From Acidocella facilis ATCC 35904 (lineage in GTDB: Bacteria > Pseudomonadota > Alphaproteobacteria > Acetobacterales > Acetobacteraceae), in NCBI RefSeq assembly GCF_000687875.1, contig NZ_JHYG01000007.1, positions 62,001 through 126,000 on the forward strand: a DNA stretch of 64,000 nucleotides, read 5' to 3'. Of the stretch, positions 8,340-17,131 are shown one piece after another (the stretch's first letter is position 1; each line of letters opens with the position of its first letter). The notes below the pieces were generated by a model that had not been told where the DNA came from, made no database searches, and was given only the letters and a program-made list of their open reading frames with translations. A program made the position numbers and the translations under genes.

Positions 8340-9233
8340 TTATTTATGGATCATCGTGCCGATGCCATGCTCGGTGAACAGCTCCAGCAACAGCGCGTGC
8401 GGCACGGTGCCATCCAGGATGGTCGCTCCCTTCACGCCTTGCGTCACCGCCTCCATGCAGGTCTCCACCTTCGGGATCATCCCGCCGGAGATGGTGCCAT
8501 CGGCGATCAGCGAACGGATCTGCGTCAGCGACAAATCCGCCAGCAGCGTCTTGCTCTTATCCAGCACGCCCGGCACGTCGGTCAGCATCAGCAAACGCTG
8601 CGCGTTCAGCGCCCCGGCAATGGCGCCGGCCACGGTATCGGCGTTGATATTGTAGGTCTGGCCATCCTCGCCCGCCCCCACCGGGGCGATCACCGGGATC
8701 AGCCCGGCGCCGGTCAGCGCGTGGATGACGCGGGTATCGATGAACATCGGCTCGCCGACATAGCCCAGATCCAGCACCTGCTCGATCGCGCTATCCGGGT
8801 CCTTGTAGGTCCGGCGCAGTTTGCGGGCGCGGATCAGCCCGCCATCCTTGCCCGAGATGCCCACAGCGAGCGCCCCGGCGGCATTGATCAGCCCGGCCAC
8901 CTGCTTGTTCACTGTGCCGGCCAGCACCATCTCCACCACCTCGACCATGGCGGCGTCGGTCACCCGCAGCCCCTGGATGAAGCTGGACTGGATGTTGAGG
9001 CGCTTGAGCATCGCATTGATCTGCGGCCCGCCACCATGCACCACCACCGGGTTGATGCCGACCTGCTTGAGCAGCGCGATGTCACGCCCGAATTCATTGG
9101 CCAGCGACCCATCCATCGCATGCCCGCCATATTTCACCACGATGGTCGCACCCGCATAACGGCGCAGATACGGCAGCACCTTGGTGACGATATGCGCTTC
9201 GCGGGTCGCGTCTGTGATGTCTGCTCTGGTCAT
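8340..9233 (-). CDS. argB: acetylglutamate kinase ArgB
   Basis: An amino-acid kinase family enzyme that phosphorylates N-acetylglutamate, the second step of arginine synthesis. Diagnostic blocks are VVKYGGHAM (phosphate binding), [11 protein letters not shown] (acetylglutamate binding), [10 protein letters not shown] and [15 protein letters not shown]. The chosen ATG 9233 gives 297 residues ([14 protein letters not shown]) and has GAGG six to seven nucleotides upstream; an in-frame ATG at 9260 would overlap the yihA stop. It is the last gene of the rpmH-rnpA-yidD-yidC-yihA-argB block and is followed by a terminator. Confidence 0.95.
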   Translation of the reverse strand: MTRADITDATREAHIVTKVLPYLRRYAGATIVVKYGGHAMDGSLANEFGRDIALLKQVGINPVVVHGGGPQINAMLKRLNIQSSFIQGLRVTDAAMVEVVEMVLAGTVNKQVAGLINAAGALAVGISGKDGGLIRARKLRRTYKDPDSAIEQVLDLGYVGEPMFIDTRVIHALTGAGLIPVIAPVGAGEDGQTYNINADTVAGAIAGALNAQRLLMLTDVPGVLDKSKTLLADLSLTQIRSLIADGTISGGMIPKVETCMEAVTQGVKGATILDGTVPHALLLELFTEHGIGTMIHK

Positions 9234-9240
9234 CTCGTCC

Positions 9241-9942
9241 TCATTCAACGAATTCGGCAATGGCGGCGCGCAGCTCTTCGATGCCGATGCTGCCCGCGCT
9301 CGACGTGGTGAGTATCTGGGGGAGGGCGGCAGGGTGCTGCGCGGTCAAAGCCCGCACCTCATCCTGTTTGCGCTTCAGCGCCGCCGGCTTCACCGAATCG
9401 GCCTTGGTCAGCACGATCTGGAACGGCACCGCCGCCTGGTCGAGCAGCTCCATCACCGTCTCGTCCGAAACCTTGATCTCGACGCGCGCATCCAGCAGCA
9501 GGAACACCCGGCGCAGATTGGGGCGGCCGCGCAGATAATCCAGCATCAGCCCCTGCCAGTCGCGCTTGATCTCCTTCGGCGCCTCGGCATAGCCGTAGCC
9601 TGGCATATCCACCAGCACCACAGGCCCCGCCTGGCATTCAAAGAAGTTCAGCTGCCGGGTGCGGCCGGGCTGGTGGGAGACGCGCGCCAGTGCCTTGCGC
9701 CCGGTGATCGCATTGATCAGCGAGGATTTGCCGACATTGGAGCGCCCCGCCAGCGCGATTTCATTGCCGCGCGGCTCTGGCAGATGGTCCAGCGCCTGCG
9801 CGGCATAGAAGAACTCGCAAGGGGAGGCGAAGAGCTTGCGCCCCGCCTCGATCTGCTCCGGGCTGGGCCCGGCGGTTTCGAAATTCAGCCCTTTGCCGGG
9901 ACCGTCTGCTTCGGCGCCATCGCCCTGCGCATGATCAGCCAT
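9241..9942 (-). CDS. yihA: ribosome-biogenesis GTPase YihA/EngB (YsxC)
   Basis: A 233-residue TRAFAC GTPase. G1 is [10 protein letters not shown], the G2 threonine lies in [12 protein letters not shown]3 is VDMPGYG and G4 is LTKAD. EngB/YsxC is needed for assembly of the large ribosomal subunit. The ATG at 9942 makes the 5' end overlap yidC by 58 bp; there is no later ATG before the G1 motif, only a possible CTG at the yidC stop, so either the long overlap is real or a non-ATG start is used. The first 25 residues are acidic and glycine-rich and may not be conserved. Confidence 0.94.
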   Translation of the reverse strand: MADHAQGDGAEADGPGKGLNFETAGPSPEQIEAGRKLFASPCEFFYAAQALDHLPEPRGNEIALAGRSNVGKSSLINAITGRKALARVSHQPGRTRQLNFFECQAGPVVLVDMPGYGYAEAPKEIKRDWQGLMLDYLRGRPNLRRVFLLLDARVEIKVSDETVMELLDQAAVPFQIVLTKADSVKPAALKRKQDEVRALTAQHPAALPQILTTSSAGSIGIEELRAAIAEFVE

Positions 9943-11630
9943 TGCTGCCCCACGGAAAGAATGTTGTTACAGGTCCAGTACAGCACCAGCCCCGCCGGCG
10001 AGCGCGCCAGCATGAAGGTGAAGATCACCGGCATGAACTGGAACATTTTCTGCTGCGCCGGATCGGCCGGGGCCGGGTTCAGCTTCTGCTGCAGATACAT
10101 CGTGCCGCCCATGATGATCGGCAGCAGGCCGACATGCAGGATCGGGTTGATGCTCATCGGGTCGAACGGGATCAGGCCGAACAGGTTGAAGATGTTCGTC
10201 GGGTCCGGCGCGGAGAGGTCATGCAGCCAGCCGAAGAACGGCGCGTGGCGCATCTCGATGGTGATGAAGATCACCTTGTACAGCGCGAAGAAGACCGGGA
10301 TCTGCACGACCATCGGCAGGCAGCCCGAGGCCGGGTTGATCTTCTCGCTGCGATACAGCTCCATCGTCGCCTGCTGGAGCTTGGTGCTGTCGTCCTTATA
10401 CTGCTCCTTCAACGCCGCGATCTTCGGCTGCATTGCCTTCATCCGGCCCATCGAGCGGTAGGAATAGCTCGCCAGCGGGAAGAAGAGCAGCTTCACGCCG
10501 ATGGTGAAGATGATGATCGCGAGGCCGAAATTGCCCGTGAGGGTGTTCAGCCAGTCCAGGCAGAAGAAGATCGGCTTGGTCAGGAAATAGAGATGCCCGA
10601 AATCCACCGCCTTGTAGAAGGCCGGGATCTGATACTGGCTCTGATACTGATCCAGGATCTTCACCACCTTGGCGCCGGTGAAGAGATGGCTGGTGAAACC
10701 CGCCTGGCCGCCGGCGGGCACGTCGAGCGGGGTCTGGGTGATGAAGCTGGTCTGGTAGGCGCCGCCATCGCCGTCGCTCACCGTGCCATAGCTCATCGTG
10801 GCGTTCATCGTGGCACTCTGCGTCGGTACCACGGCGGTCAGCCAGTATTTGTCGGTGATGCCGGCCCAGCCGCCGGGGCCGGAGGTGGAATAGGCCACAC
10901 CGCCGGCCTTCTTCTCGCCCTCACTCTTCAGCGCGCCATAGCCTTCCTGCTTCAGCGTGCCGTTGAACACGCCGAGCGGGCCATCGAACAGCACCCAGCT
11001 GGAGGCGACCTTGGGCTGATAATCGCGCACCACGCGTGACCAGGGGTAAAGCTTCACCGGCGCCGCGCCGTGGTTGACCACGTTCTGGATGACGGTGAAC
11101 ATGAATTTATCGTCGATCTTCAGCAGCAGCTGGAAGGTCAGGCCCTGGCCGTTATCCCAGGAGAGGGTGACCGGGCTACCCGGCGTCAGCGTCTGCGCGC
11201 TGGGGGTCCAGACGGTGCTGTTATCGGGCACCTTCACGCCATCCGGCGCGGTCCAGCCGAACTGGGCGTAGGAGGGGGTGTCGCCGCCGCGCCGGCCCTC
11301 GATCTGCACCAGCGGCGAATCCTTGGCGATGGTCTCGTGATAGCCTTTCAGCACCACGTCATCGAACACCGCACCAGTCAGCCCGATGCTGCCTTTGAGC
11401 ATCGGCGCATCGACGGCGAGGCGCGGCCCGTTGGCGGGCGCGCTCTGCGCGGTGCCGGGGGCACCGGCCTCGATCGCCGCTTGCTTGGTGCCGGCGGCTT
11501 CCTTCGCTTGCTGCACGGTCTGCGCCGGGCTGGGGGCGGGATGCGGGAAGAATTTCTCCTGCACCACGGTGAACACCGCTAAAATGCCAAAGGATATGGC
11601 AAGGGCGAGGATGAGGCGCTTGGTGTCCAT
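9885..11630 (-). CDS. yidC: membrane protein insertase YidC
   Basis: A 581-residue YidC of the Gram-negative type: N-terminal membrane anchor (LILALAISFGILAVFTVV), a large periplasmic domain (about 70-350), then five hydrophobic segments of the Oxa1 core (residues 355-570; NFGLAIIIFTIGVKLLFFPL, YRSEKINPASGCLPMVVQIP, LARSPAGLVLYWTCNNIL). YidC inserts and folds inner-membrane proteins alone or with Sec. It follows yidD by 5 bp and overlaps yihA. Confidence 0.97.
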   Translation of the reverse strand: MDTKRLILALAISFGILAVFTVVQEKFFPHPAPSPAQTVQQAKEAAGTKQAAIEAGAPGTAQSAPANGPRLAVDAPMLKGSIGLTGAVFDDVVLKGYHETIAKDSPLVQIEGRRGGDTPSYAQFGWTAPDGVKVPDNSTVWTPSAQTLTPGSPVTLSWDNGQGLTFQLLLKIDDKFMFTVIQNVVNHGAAPVKLYPWSRVVRDYQPKVASSWVLFDGPLGVFNGTLKQEGYGALKSEGEKKAGGVAYSTSGPGGWAGITDKYWLTAVVPTQSATMNATMSYGTVSDGDGGAYQTSFITQTPLDVPAGGQAGFTSHLFTGAKVVKILDQYQSQYQIPAFYKAVDFGHLYFLTKPIFFCLDWLNTLTGNFGLAIIIFTIGVKLLFFPLASYSYRSMGRMKAMQPKIAALKEQYKDDSTKLQQATMELYRSEKINPASGCLPMVVQIPVFFALYKVIFITIEMRHAPFFGWLHDLSAPDPTNIFNLFGLIPFDPMSINPILHVGLLPIIMGGTMYLQQKLNPAPADPAQQKMFQFMPVIFTFMLARSPAGLVLYWTCNNILSVGQQWLIMRRAMAPKQTVPAKG

Positions 11631-11635
11631 CAGGG

Positions 11636-11869
11636 TCAGCTATCCTTCGGGGTGGGAACCGGGTCGTATCCGCCGGCATTGAAAGGGTGGCAGCGCAGGA
11701 TGCGCTTTGCCGCGAGCAGGCTGCCGCGGCCCGCGCCATGGCAGGCCAGAGCCTCGCGCGCATAGGCGCTGCAGGAGGGGTAGAAGCGGCAATTGGCGCC
11801 GATCACCGGGCGCAGCGTCAGCTCATAGGCGCGCACGGCACCTGAGAGCAGCAAGGCGGCCGGGCTCAT
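11636..11869 (-). CDS. yidD: membrane protein insertion efficiency factor YidD
   Basis: A 77-residue protein matching the short YidD family: CRFYPSCSAYAREAL contains the conserved C-x-xx-PSCS-Y core and the C-terminus carries RCHPFNAGGYDPVP. YidD associates with the inner membrane and assists YidC. The start overlaps the rnpA stop (ATGA), and yidC follows 5 bp downstream. Confidence 0.95.
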   Translation of the reverse strand: MSPAALLLSGAVRAYELTLRPVIGANCRFYPSCSAYAREALACHGAGRGSLLAAKRILRCHPFNAGGYDPVPTPKDS

Positions 11870-12219
11870 GCCAGCACCTCGTCCAGCGCGCGCTTCAGAT
11901 TCTGCGTCAGCCGCGCGAATTCCATCTCGCCGGTCTCGCGCCGGGCGATCAGCACCAGCTCGACGCCGGGCAGCTCGCGGCCGGCCAAAACCAGACGCGC
12001 CGCCTCCCGCAACCGGCGCTTGGCACGGTTACGGCAGACGGCGTTGCCGATTTTCTTCGTGGCCGTGTAGCCCACACGCACGCTCTCCGCCTGACCGTCC
12101 TGGACGGCCTGCAGCACGAAGCCGTGCTTGGCGGTTTTCCTGCCCTTGGCCGCAAGGCGCAAAAACGCTGCGCGCCGGGTCAGCCGGGCGGGCGGTGTTT
12201 GGGCGGTGGCCATGGGCAT
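11866..12219 (-). CDS. rnpA: ribonuclease P protein component RnpA
   Basis: A 117-residue basic protein with the RNase P protein signature around residues 50-75 (VGYTATKKIGNAVCRNRAKRRLRE), where the RNR motif binds the P RNA. It removes the 5' leader of tRNA precursors as a partner of the catalytic RNA. Two in-frame ATGs (12219, 12213) are possible starts. It lies 23 bp downstream of rpmH, the normal bacterial arrangement. Confidence 0.95.
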   Translation of the reverse strand: MPMATAQTPPARLTRRAAFLRLAAKGRKTAKHGFVLQAVQDGQAESVRVGYTATKKIGNAVCRNRAKRRLREAARLVLAGRELPGVELVLIARRETGEMEFARLTQNLKRALDEVLA

Positions 12220-12242
12220 AAGCGGCGCGCGTGGGCGCGCGA

Positions 12243-12377
12243 TCAGGCGGAGAGCTTGGCGCGGCCCTTGGAGCGGCGGTTGGCGATGACCTTGCGGCCG
12301 CCGACCGTCGCCATGCGGGCGCGGAACCCGTGCCGGCGCTTGCGGACGAGTTTGGAAGGTTGATAGGTCCGTTTCAC
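12243..12377 (-). CDS. rpmH: 50S ribosomal protein L34
   Basis: A 44-residue frame that begins [18 protein letters not shown] and ends [11 protein letters not shown], the complete L34 sequence. The start is GTG at 12377, with GGAG eleven nucleotides upstream; the nearby ATG is out of frame and hits a stop after two codons. L34 is a large-subunit protein that binds 23S rRNA. It is the promoter-proximal gene of the rpmH-to-argB block. Confidence 0.95.
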   Translation of the reverse strand: MKRTYQPSKLVRKRRHGFRARMATVGGRKVIANRRSKGRAKLSA

Positions 12378-12447
12378 GGCATTCTACTCCGGCAATTTAC
12401 AAACAATAGCATTCACCGGGCCATCCCTGGTCCGGCGGGGTTGGCGG

Positions 12448-12477
12448 GGTATAGGCGGGGCAGTACCGCCGCGTCAA
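12448..12477 (-). promoter_or_regulatory. rpmH operon promoter
   Basis: On the minus strand a TTGACG hexamer (12472-12477) and TATACC (12448-12453) are separated by 18 bp. The predicted transcript would start near 12441, about 64 nt before the rpmH GTG. Assignment is by eye from the sigma-70-like hexamers. Confidence 0.5.
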
Positions 12478-12763
12478 TCGCGCAGGCGCTTGGCGCGGCA
12501 AGATGGTGTCGAACCCGCCGCCGCGGCGCCCTGTGGAATTCCGGAAAGCGTCATAAAGCTGCCCGCAATGAGCAGCTTCGCGCCGGTTGCCGCGCGGGCC
12601 ATGGCGGGGGCGAGGGGGCTGATGCCCTGATCCTGGCCGACTCGGCGGCTTCTGCCTTCCCCGCTACCCCCTGCGTACCGGTTCGCCAACTTCACCTTCG
12701 GTTGTCCTGCCTTGCACATCCGAGATGTAAAAATTTGCCAAGTCGGTTGTTTCCGGTCACAGA
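12478..12763. other. intergenic region between divergent rpmH and patatin genes
   Basis: Beyond the rpmH promoter this stretch has no convincing intact gene. On the minus strand a reading frame contains SPLAPAMARAATGAKLLIAG, which faintly resembles the C-terminal strand region of folylpolyglutamate synthase (FolC); it has no sensible start or neighbours and, if anything, is a decayed fragment. No strong sigma-70-like promoter is evident for the plus-strand patatin gene. Confidence 0.3.
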
Positions 12764-13702
12764 ATGGTGATCGAGATGAAGAATTTTTTCGCTGCCCGTC
12801 CACGTACCGTTCTCGCCTTGCAAGGCGGCGGCGCGCATGGCGCCTTTACCTGGGGCGCGCTGGACCGGCTGCTGGAGGACGGGCTGAGCTTCGATGCCGT
12901 CACCGGCGTCTCCTCCGGCGCGATGATCGCGGCGATGGCGGTGCAGGGGATGGTGAAGGCCGGCCCCTCCGGCGCGCGCGCCGCCGTGGCGCGGCTCTGG
13001 GGCCGGGTGATGGAGGGCAATCTGCTCGGCAATATCCCCGCCACGCCGCTGGACTGGATGTGGGACACCACCAAGGCCTTCAGCAATGATTTCGCCTGGA
13101 GCGGGCTGACCCAGGCGCTGCGGATGTTCGACCCCGGCGTGCTCAACCCGCTCGGCCAGAATCCGCTGGAGCCGCTGCTGCGCGAGCTGCTGGATGTCGC
13201 CGCGCTGCGCGCTCCCGATGCGGCGCGGCTCTATGTTGGCGCCACCGACGTGGAAAGCGGCGAGGCGACGATTTTCAGCAATGCCGAGATCGGCGTCGAG
13301 GCCTTGCTGGCCTCGGCCTGCATCCCGATGATGTTTCCCACCGTGAAGATCGGCGGCCGGCATTATTGGGATGGCGGCTATAGCTGCAACCCGCCGCTGG
13401 CACCGGTGCTGGAGCCGGCACCGGAGCGGCTGGTGTTGATCCGCGCGCAGCCGCGCCGGCGCCCCGGCGTGCCCACCGCCACCGCCGACATCGTGCACAG
13501 GCTGCACGAAATCGCCTTCCAGGCACCGCTGGACGCCGAACTGGCGCTGCTGCCCAAGCGGGTGCAACTGATCGAGGTCAGCGCCGATGCGGCGCTGGCC
13601 CGCCACCCGCTCAATTCCAAGCTGAATACCGACCGCCCCTTCCTGGAGGCGCTGTTCGCCGCCGGCCGCGAGGCTGCCGAACGAGCGTTGCACAGCGAAT
13701 GA
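12764..13702 (+). CDS. patatin-like phospholipase
   Basis: A 312-residue patatin-fold hydrolase. The oxyanion-hole block is LALQGGGAHGAF, the nucleophile Ser50 sits in TGVSSGAM (GxSxG), and the dyad aspartate is in HYWDGGYS at about residue 203. Bacterial proteins of this group are acyl hydrolases acting on phospholipids or lysophospholipids. There is no signal peptide, so it is probably cytosolic or membrane-associated. ATG 12776 is an alternative start; neither has a strong Shine-Dalgarno sequence. The stop overlaps the start of a membrane histidine kinase gene, so lipase and kinase are co-translated. Confidence 0.9.
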   Translation: MVIEMKNFFAARPRTVLALQGGGAHGAFTWGALDRLLEDGLSFDAVTGVSSGAMIAAMAVQGMVKAGPSGARAAVARLWGRVMEGNLLGNIPATPLDWMWDTTKAFSNDFAWSGLTQALRMFDPGVLNPLGQNPLEPLLRELLDVAALRAPDAARLYVGATDVESGEATIFSNAEIGVEALLASACIPMMFPTVKIGGRHYWDGGYSCNPPLAPVLEPAPERLVLIRAQPRRRPGVPTATADIVHRLHEIAFQAPLDAELALLPKRVQLIEVSADAALARHPLNSKLNTDRPFLEALFAAGREAAERALHSE

Positions 13703-15126
13703 TCTCGCTGAAGCGCCTGCGGCAGTTGAATTTTCGGCCGCAGCCGGCTTCCCTGTCCTCCAAGGTGCTGTGGGTTACCGTCATCGCCATTCTGCTGATG
13801 GATTTGCTGGTGCTGCTGCCGGGCCTTGGTCAACGCCGGCAGGAATGGCTGGAACAGCGTGTTGTTCAGGCGCGTCTCGCCTCCTACGCCCTGCTGCAAA
13901 ACCCCTCCGCCGCCACCATCGACGACATTCTTCGCCATGCCGGGGTGCAGCGGCTCAAGCTGTTGATGCCGGATCATCAAGCGCTGCGCTGGCAGATCAA
14001 TGCGCCATTGCCGCGCGGCGCCAGGCTGATCGACAGCGCCCGCGAAGGGTTTTTCACCAGTATCTGCCGCGCTCTGGAGCAATTGACGGGCGGCGCGCCG
14101 CGCGAGGAGGCCGTACGGGTGCCGGACCCCGATATCGATGGCGCGATGCTGGAAGTCTTGGTCGATACCACGCCGCTGGCCCTCGAACTGAAGGCCTTTG
14201 CCCGCAGCGGCTTCGATTTCGCCCTGGTGGTGGCGCTGCTGACCGGGCTGCTGGTCTATACCGTGCTCAACTGGCTGCTGGTGCGGCCGATGGAAGTGCT
14301 GATTTCGGCGATCATTCATTTCCGCGAATCCCCGGAGGAGCAGGGCAGCGCGGCACTCGACAAGATGGCCGCCGACCCGAAGGATGATATCGCCCGCGCC
14401 GCCGCGGAGCTGAAAATCATGCAGGATGAGCTACGCGCCGCGCTTTGGCGCAATGCCCGGCTCGCCGCCGTCGGCACCTCGGTCGCCAAGATCGCGCATG
14501 ATCTGCGCAACATCCTCTCCTCCGCGCTGCTGGTCGCGGACCGGCTGCAGGACGTGCAGGACCCGTTGGTCCAGCGCGCCACCCGCACCTTGGTCCCCGC
14601 CGTGGAGCGCGCCACCCAGTTTGTCGCCAGAACGGTCGATTTCGCGCGCGAGGGGCCGCCGCCGGTCAACCGCACGCCGGTGCGGCTGCACGCGCTTGCG
14701 GAGGAGGTGGCGCAGAGCCTGGTGCCGGAGGATGGCGGATGGGCGGTGGTCAACCAAGTGCCGGCGGCGCTCGTGCTGCAGCTCGACCAGGCGCAGCTCT
14801 ACCGCGTTCTCGCCAATCTGATCCGCAACGCCGCCGAGGCCGGGGCGACCAGGATCACGCTGAGCACCGAGACGGAAGGCGCCCAGACCCGTCTGCTGGT
14901 GACCGATAACGGGCCCGGCCTGCCGGCGCGGGCCCAGGCCAATCTGTTCCGTCCCTTCAGCGGCTCGGCCCGCAGCGGCGGCACCGGGCTGGGGCTGGCC
15001 ATCGCCCGCGACCTGATCCGCGCCCATGGCGGCGAGCTGGTGATGCTGCGCACCGGCCCGGCCGGGACGATATTCCGCATGGATCTGACCACGCCGGAAT
15101 TGCAGGACGTGCCGTTGCGCGCCTGA
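13699..15126 (+). CDS. sensor histidine kinase (orphan)
   Basis: A 475-residue membrane kinase: membrane segment 1 at about residues 24-45, a roughly 130-residue extracytoplasmic sensor region, membrane segment 2 at about 172-195, a linker/HAMP-like region, a dimerisation helix with phosphoacceptor His267 (KIAHDLRNILSS), and an ATPase domain with the N box (NLIRNAAEAG), G1 (VTDNGPGLP) and G2 (GGTGLGLAIA). It starts by ATGA overlap with the patatin gene. No response regulator is adjacent, so its partner must be encoded elsewhere. The coupling to a lipase suggests an envelope or lipid-related signal, which is inference only. Confidence 0.92.
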   Translation: MISLKRLRQLNFRPQPASLSSKVLWVTVIAILLMDLLVLLPGLGQRRQEWLEQRVVQARLASYALLQNPSAATIDDILRHAGVQRLKLLMPDHQALRWQINAPLPRGARLIDSAREGFFTSICRALEQLTGGAPREEAVRVPDPDIDGAMLEVLVDTTPLALELKAFARSGFDFALVVALLTGLLVYTVLNWLLVRPMEVLISAIIHFRESPEEQGSAALDKMAADPKDDIARAAAELKIMQDELRAALWRNARLAAVGTSVAKIAHDLRNILSSALLVADRLQDVQDPLVQRATRTLVPAVERATQFVARTVDFAREGPPPVNRTPVRLHALAEEVAQSLVPEDGGWAVVNQVPAALVLQLDQAQLYRVLANLIRNAAEAGATRITLSTETEGAQTRLLVTDNGPGLPARAQANLFRPFSGSARSGGTGLGLAIARDLIRAHGGELVMLRTGPAGTIFRMDLTTPELQDVPLRA

Positions 15127-15312
15127 ACCCGCGCCGACGCGCTGGATTAAAAACTGGATAATCTCTATATATCTACAGGGTATTTTGGGTTTTGTTTGTC
15201 CCGCATGCGCGATTTCAACAAAATTATTTTTTTCTGCCCCCAAGGTTTGGCAGGAAATCCTTATTTTCAGCGGGATATTGCAACTGCCAGTAAAATGCTT
15301 TTCTAAATCCCC

Positions 15313-15882
15313 ATGATCCCATTGGCTCTCAACCCTTCTCGCCTGAACCTCGCCCTGGCTGGCGCTGGCGCCTCGGCCCTGCGCCGTCTGCGCGGCCTGC
15401 GCGCGGCCGGGGCGCAGCGGCTTTCGGTGTTCAGCACGGATCCAGCCATTCTGGACGCGGCCGGTGAGGCGGGGCTGAACCGGCTGCCCCGCCCGGATGA
15501 GGTTGCGGGCTGGCATGTGCTGTGGATGGTGGGTCTGGAGCCGGCGCAATACCGCCCGCTGGCCGAGGCCGCGCGCGCCGCCAATGTGCTCGTCAATGTC
15601 GAGGACGTGCCGGAATTCTGCGATTTCAACTCGGTCGCCGAAATCCGCCGCGGGGATTTCCTGCTCACCATCTCCACCGGCGGCCAGGCGCCTGGCCTCG
15701 CGGGCGCGCTGCGCCGGCGGTTGGAAGCCTGTTTTCCGGAGAGCTGGGCGGCGCGGGTGAAGGAGATCGCGGCGCTGCGCCAGGGCTGGCAGGCGGAGCA
15801 TGTGCCGATGCCGGAAGCCGCCCGACGCATCGACGACATCGTCGAGCAGAGCTGTTGGCTCTCCTGCCCGAAATCAAAATAG
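15313..15882 (+). CDS. precorrin-2 dehydrogenase / sirohydrochlorin ferrochelatase (CysG N-terminal/Met8-like)
   Basis: A 189-residue protein corresponding to the N-terminal module of siroheme synthase. A degenerate nucleotide-binding start (LALAGAGASALRRLRGLRAAGA) is followed by the family signature VNVEDVPEFCDFNSVAEIRRG and LLTISTGGQAPGLAGALRRRLE. These proteins oxidise precorrin-2 and insert iron to give siroheme, the cofactor of sulfite reductase. The cysH gene follows 38 bp downstream, consistent with assimilatory sulfate reduction. No clear Shine-Dalgarno precedes ATG 15313; the upstream 190 bp is AT-rich and contains TAAAAT at 15291, so a very short leader is possible. Confidence 0.88.
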   Translation: MIPLALNPSRLNLALAGAGASALRRLRGLRAAGAQRLSVFSTDPAILDAAGEAGLNRLPRPDEVAGWHVLWMVGLEPAQYRPLAEAARAANVLVNVEDVPEFCDFNSVAEIRRGDFLLTISTGGQAPGLAGALRRRLEACFPESWAARVKEIAALRQGWQAEHVPMPEAARRIDDIVEQSCWLSCPKSK

Positions 15883-15920
15883 CCGCGATCCGGTTGCACT
15901 CTTTTTCTGGACCATCCGAA

Positions 15921-16634
15921 ATGCCCGACAGCCTGCCTCTCAATACCGATGCCTTGTCCGTTCTGCGCGAGGCGATGACCCGGCAATTCCCGGGGCAGAT
16001 CGCGCTGGTGTCCTCGTTTGGCACCGAGTCCGCGATTTTGTTGCATATGGTGGCGCAGATCGACCCCGGCCTGCCGGTGATTTTCCTCGATACCGGCAAA
16101 TTATTCCCCGAAACCCTGGCCTATCGGGACATTCTGATCGCCCGGCTCGGCCTCACCGGGGTGCGCTCCATCCGCCCCTCGGGCAAGCAGCTCGCCGCCT
16201 ATGATTCCGATGGCCGGCTCTGGGAGAAAGACCCGGATCTGTGCTGCGCCATCCGCAAGACCAACCCGCTGGACGACGCGCTGGAGGGGCTCAGTGCCTG
16301 GATCACCGGGCGCAAGCGCGGCCAGTCCGCCACCCGCGCGCAGCTGCAGCTGCAGGAAACCGGCGCGGATGGGCGCATCACCATCAACCCGCTGGCTTTC
16401 TGGGACGATGCGATGCTGGAAGCCTATTTCCCGGCGCATGACCTGCCGGCGCATCCGCTGCAGGCGGAAGGCTACAGCTCCATCGGCTGCGCCACCTGCA
16501 CGATGAAGCCGCTGCCCGGCGCCGATAAACGCTCCGGCCGCTGGGCCGGCAAGGCGAAGACGGAATGCGGCATCCATATGCCGCGCGCCATGACCAAGCC
16601 GGACTGGCCCGAGGAACTGAGCTTCGAGGTCTAA
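15921..16634 (+). CDS. cysH: phosphoadenylyl/adenylyl-sulfate reductase CysH
   Basis: A 237-residue reductase of assimilatory sulfate reduction. It has the P-loop-like SSFGTESAILLHM, the dicysteine C108-C109 (CCAIRKTNPL) and C190/C193 (IGCATCT), which together ligate a [4Fe-4S] cluster, and the catalytic C216 in ECGIH. Presence of both cysteine pairs is the mark of the cluster-containing enzymes that usually prefer APS over PAPS. ATG 15921 is chosen because the protein then starts at the family position; the frame is open further upstream through the preceding gene. Sulfite reductase (cysI) is not adjacent. Confidence 0.93.
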   Translation: MPDSLPLNTDALSVLREAMTRQFPGQIALVSSFGTESAILLHMVAQIDPGLPVIFLDTGKLFPETLAYRDILIARLGLTGVRSIRPSGKQLAAYDSDGRLWEKDPDLCCAIRKTNPLDDALEGLSAWITGRKRGQSATRAQLQLQETGADGRITINPLAFWDDAMLEAYFPAHDLPAHPLQAEGYSSIGCATCTMKPLPGADKRSGRWAGKAKTECGIHMPRAMTKPDWPEELSFEV

Positions 16635-16708
16635 ACAAGATATTGAAATAAAAAGTTTTTGGACGGAGGCGGTGAAGGTTCTGCCGCCATCGCCGCTTCG
16701 AGAGCTTA

Positions 16709-16765
16709 GAGCAATATGAGTTTAGGTTGACGCGACAGCGTCAACCTAAACTCATGAAATTGCTC
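16709..16765. repeat. large palindromic element, intact copy
   Basis: A perfect 18-bp inverted repeat (16716-16733 with 16738-16755) with a 4-nt loop is extended by an outer 7-bp pair GAGCAAT/ATTGCTC (16709-16715 with 16759-16765), leaving a 3-nt bulge. A diverged second copy lies at 59582-59638, so it is a mobile or dispersed element rather than a terminator specific to cysH. Confidence 0.8.
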
Positions 16766-16778
16766 GCCAAAACAAAAG

Positions 16779-16811
16779 TTAGAGCATCAAGCTAAAAGCT
16801 TGATGCTCTAA
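16779..16811. repeat. 15-bp perfect hairpin
   Basis: TTAGAGCATCAAGCT (16779-16793) pairs with AGCTTGATGCTCTAA (16797-16811) around an AAA loop. It lies 13 bp from the larger palindrome, and both elements begin with TTAGAGCA, suggesting they belong to one composite element. There is no trailing T tract beyond the stem, so it is not a typical terminator. Confidence 0.75.
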
Positions 16812-17131
16812 GCCTAGGACTTTTTGCGCCAGGAGGCGGGGGCTGCGAGGCCGCTTATGCGTTGCGCGCAGCCCTGCCGCACGGGTAGCCTGTCGCAAGC
16901 GTCCGGCTTTCATCTGCGATTTGAACCCTTTACGGCAAAATTGCGGCATTGGGTGACATATGCCGGTAGCGCTCCCAACCATTTCAACGCCCTGCTCTGG
17001 AGGGGCTGCCATGCTGCGGCGCGGCACACTGGCTTTACACGGGACGGCGGATTGAATAACGCTGCATCAGTTTCGTCCCGTCGGGATCGCCTTTCCGACG
17101 CCCCTAAAAGTCAAAATAGAAGGTGAAGCAC

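Larger units (their letters stand above)
16635..17131. other. intergenic region between cysH and gltA with repeat elements
   Basis: This 497-bp stretch has no supported gene. It holds one end-like copy of the AAAAGTTTTTGG sequence (16651-16662) that recurs at gene ends elsewhere in the window, two adjacent perfect palindromes (annotated separately), and a gltA leader. A possible gltA promoter is TTTACA (17034-17039), 17 bp, TAACGC (17057-17062); this is weak. I do not recognise a known riboswitch in the leader. Confidence 0.5.

Noticed and set aside
12231-12770. Plus-strand frame opposite rpmH
   Set aside because: It is the shadow of rpmH and its promoter region with no motif support.
16812-17131. 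A riboswitch in the gltA leader
   Set aside because: Some self-complementary GC-rich stretches exist but none matched a riboswitch architecture I know.
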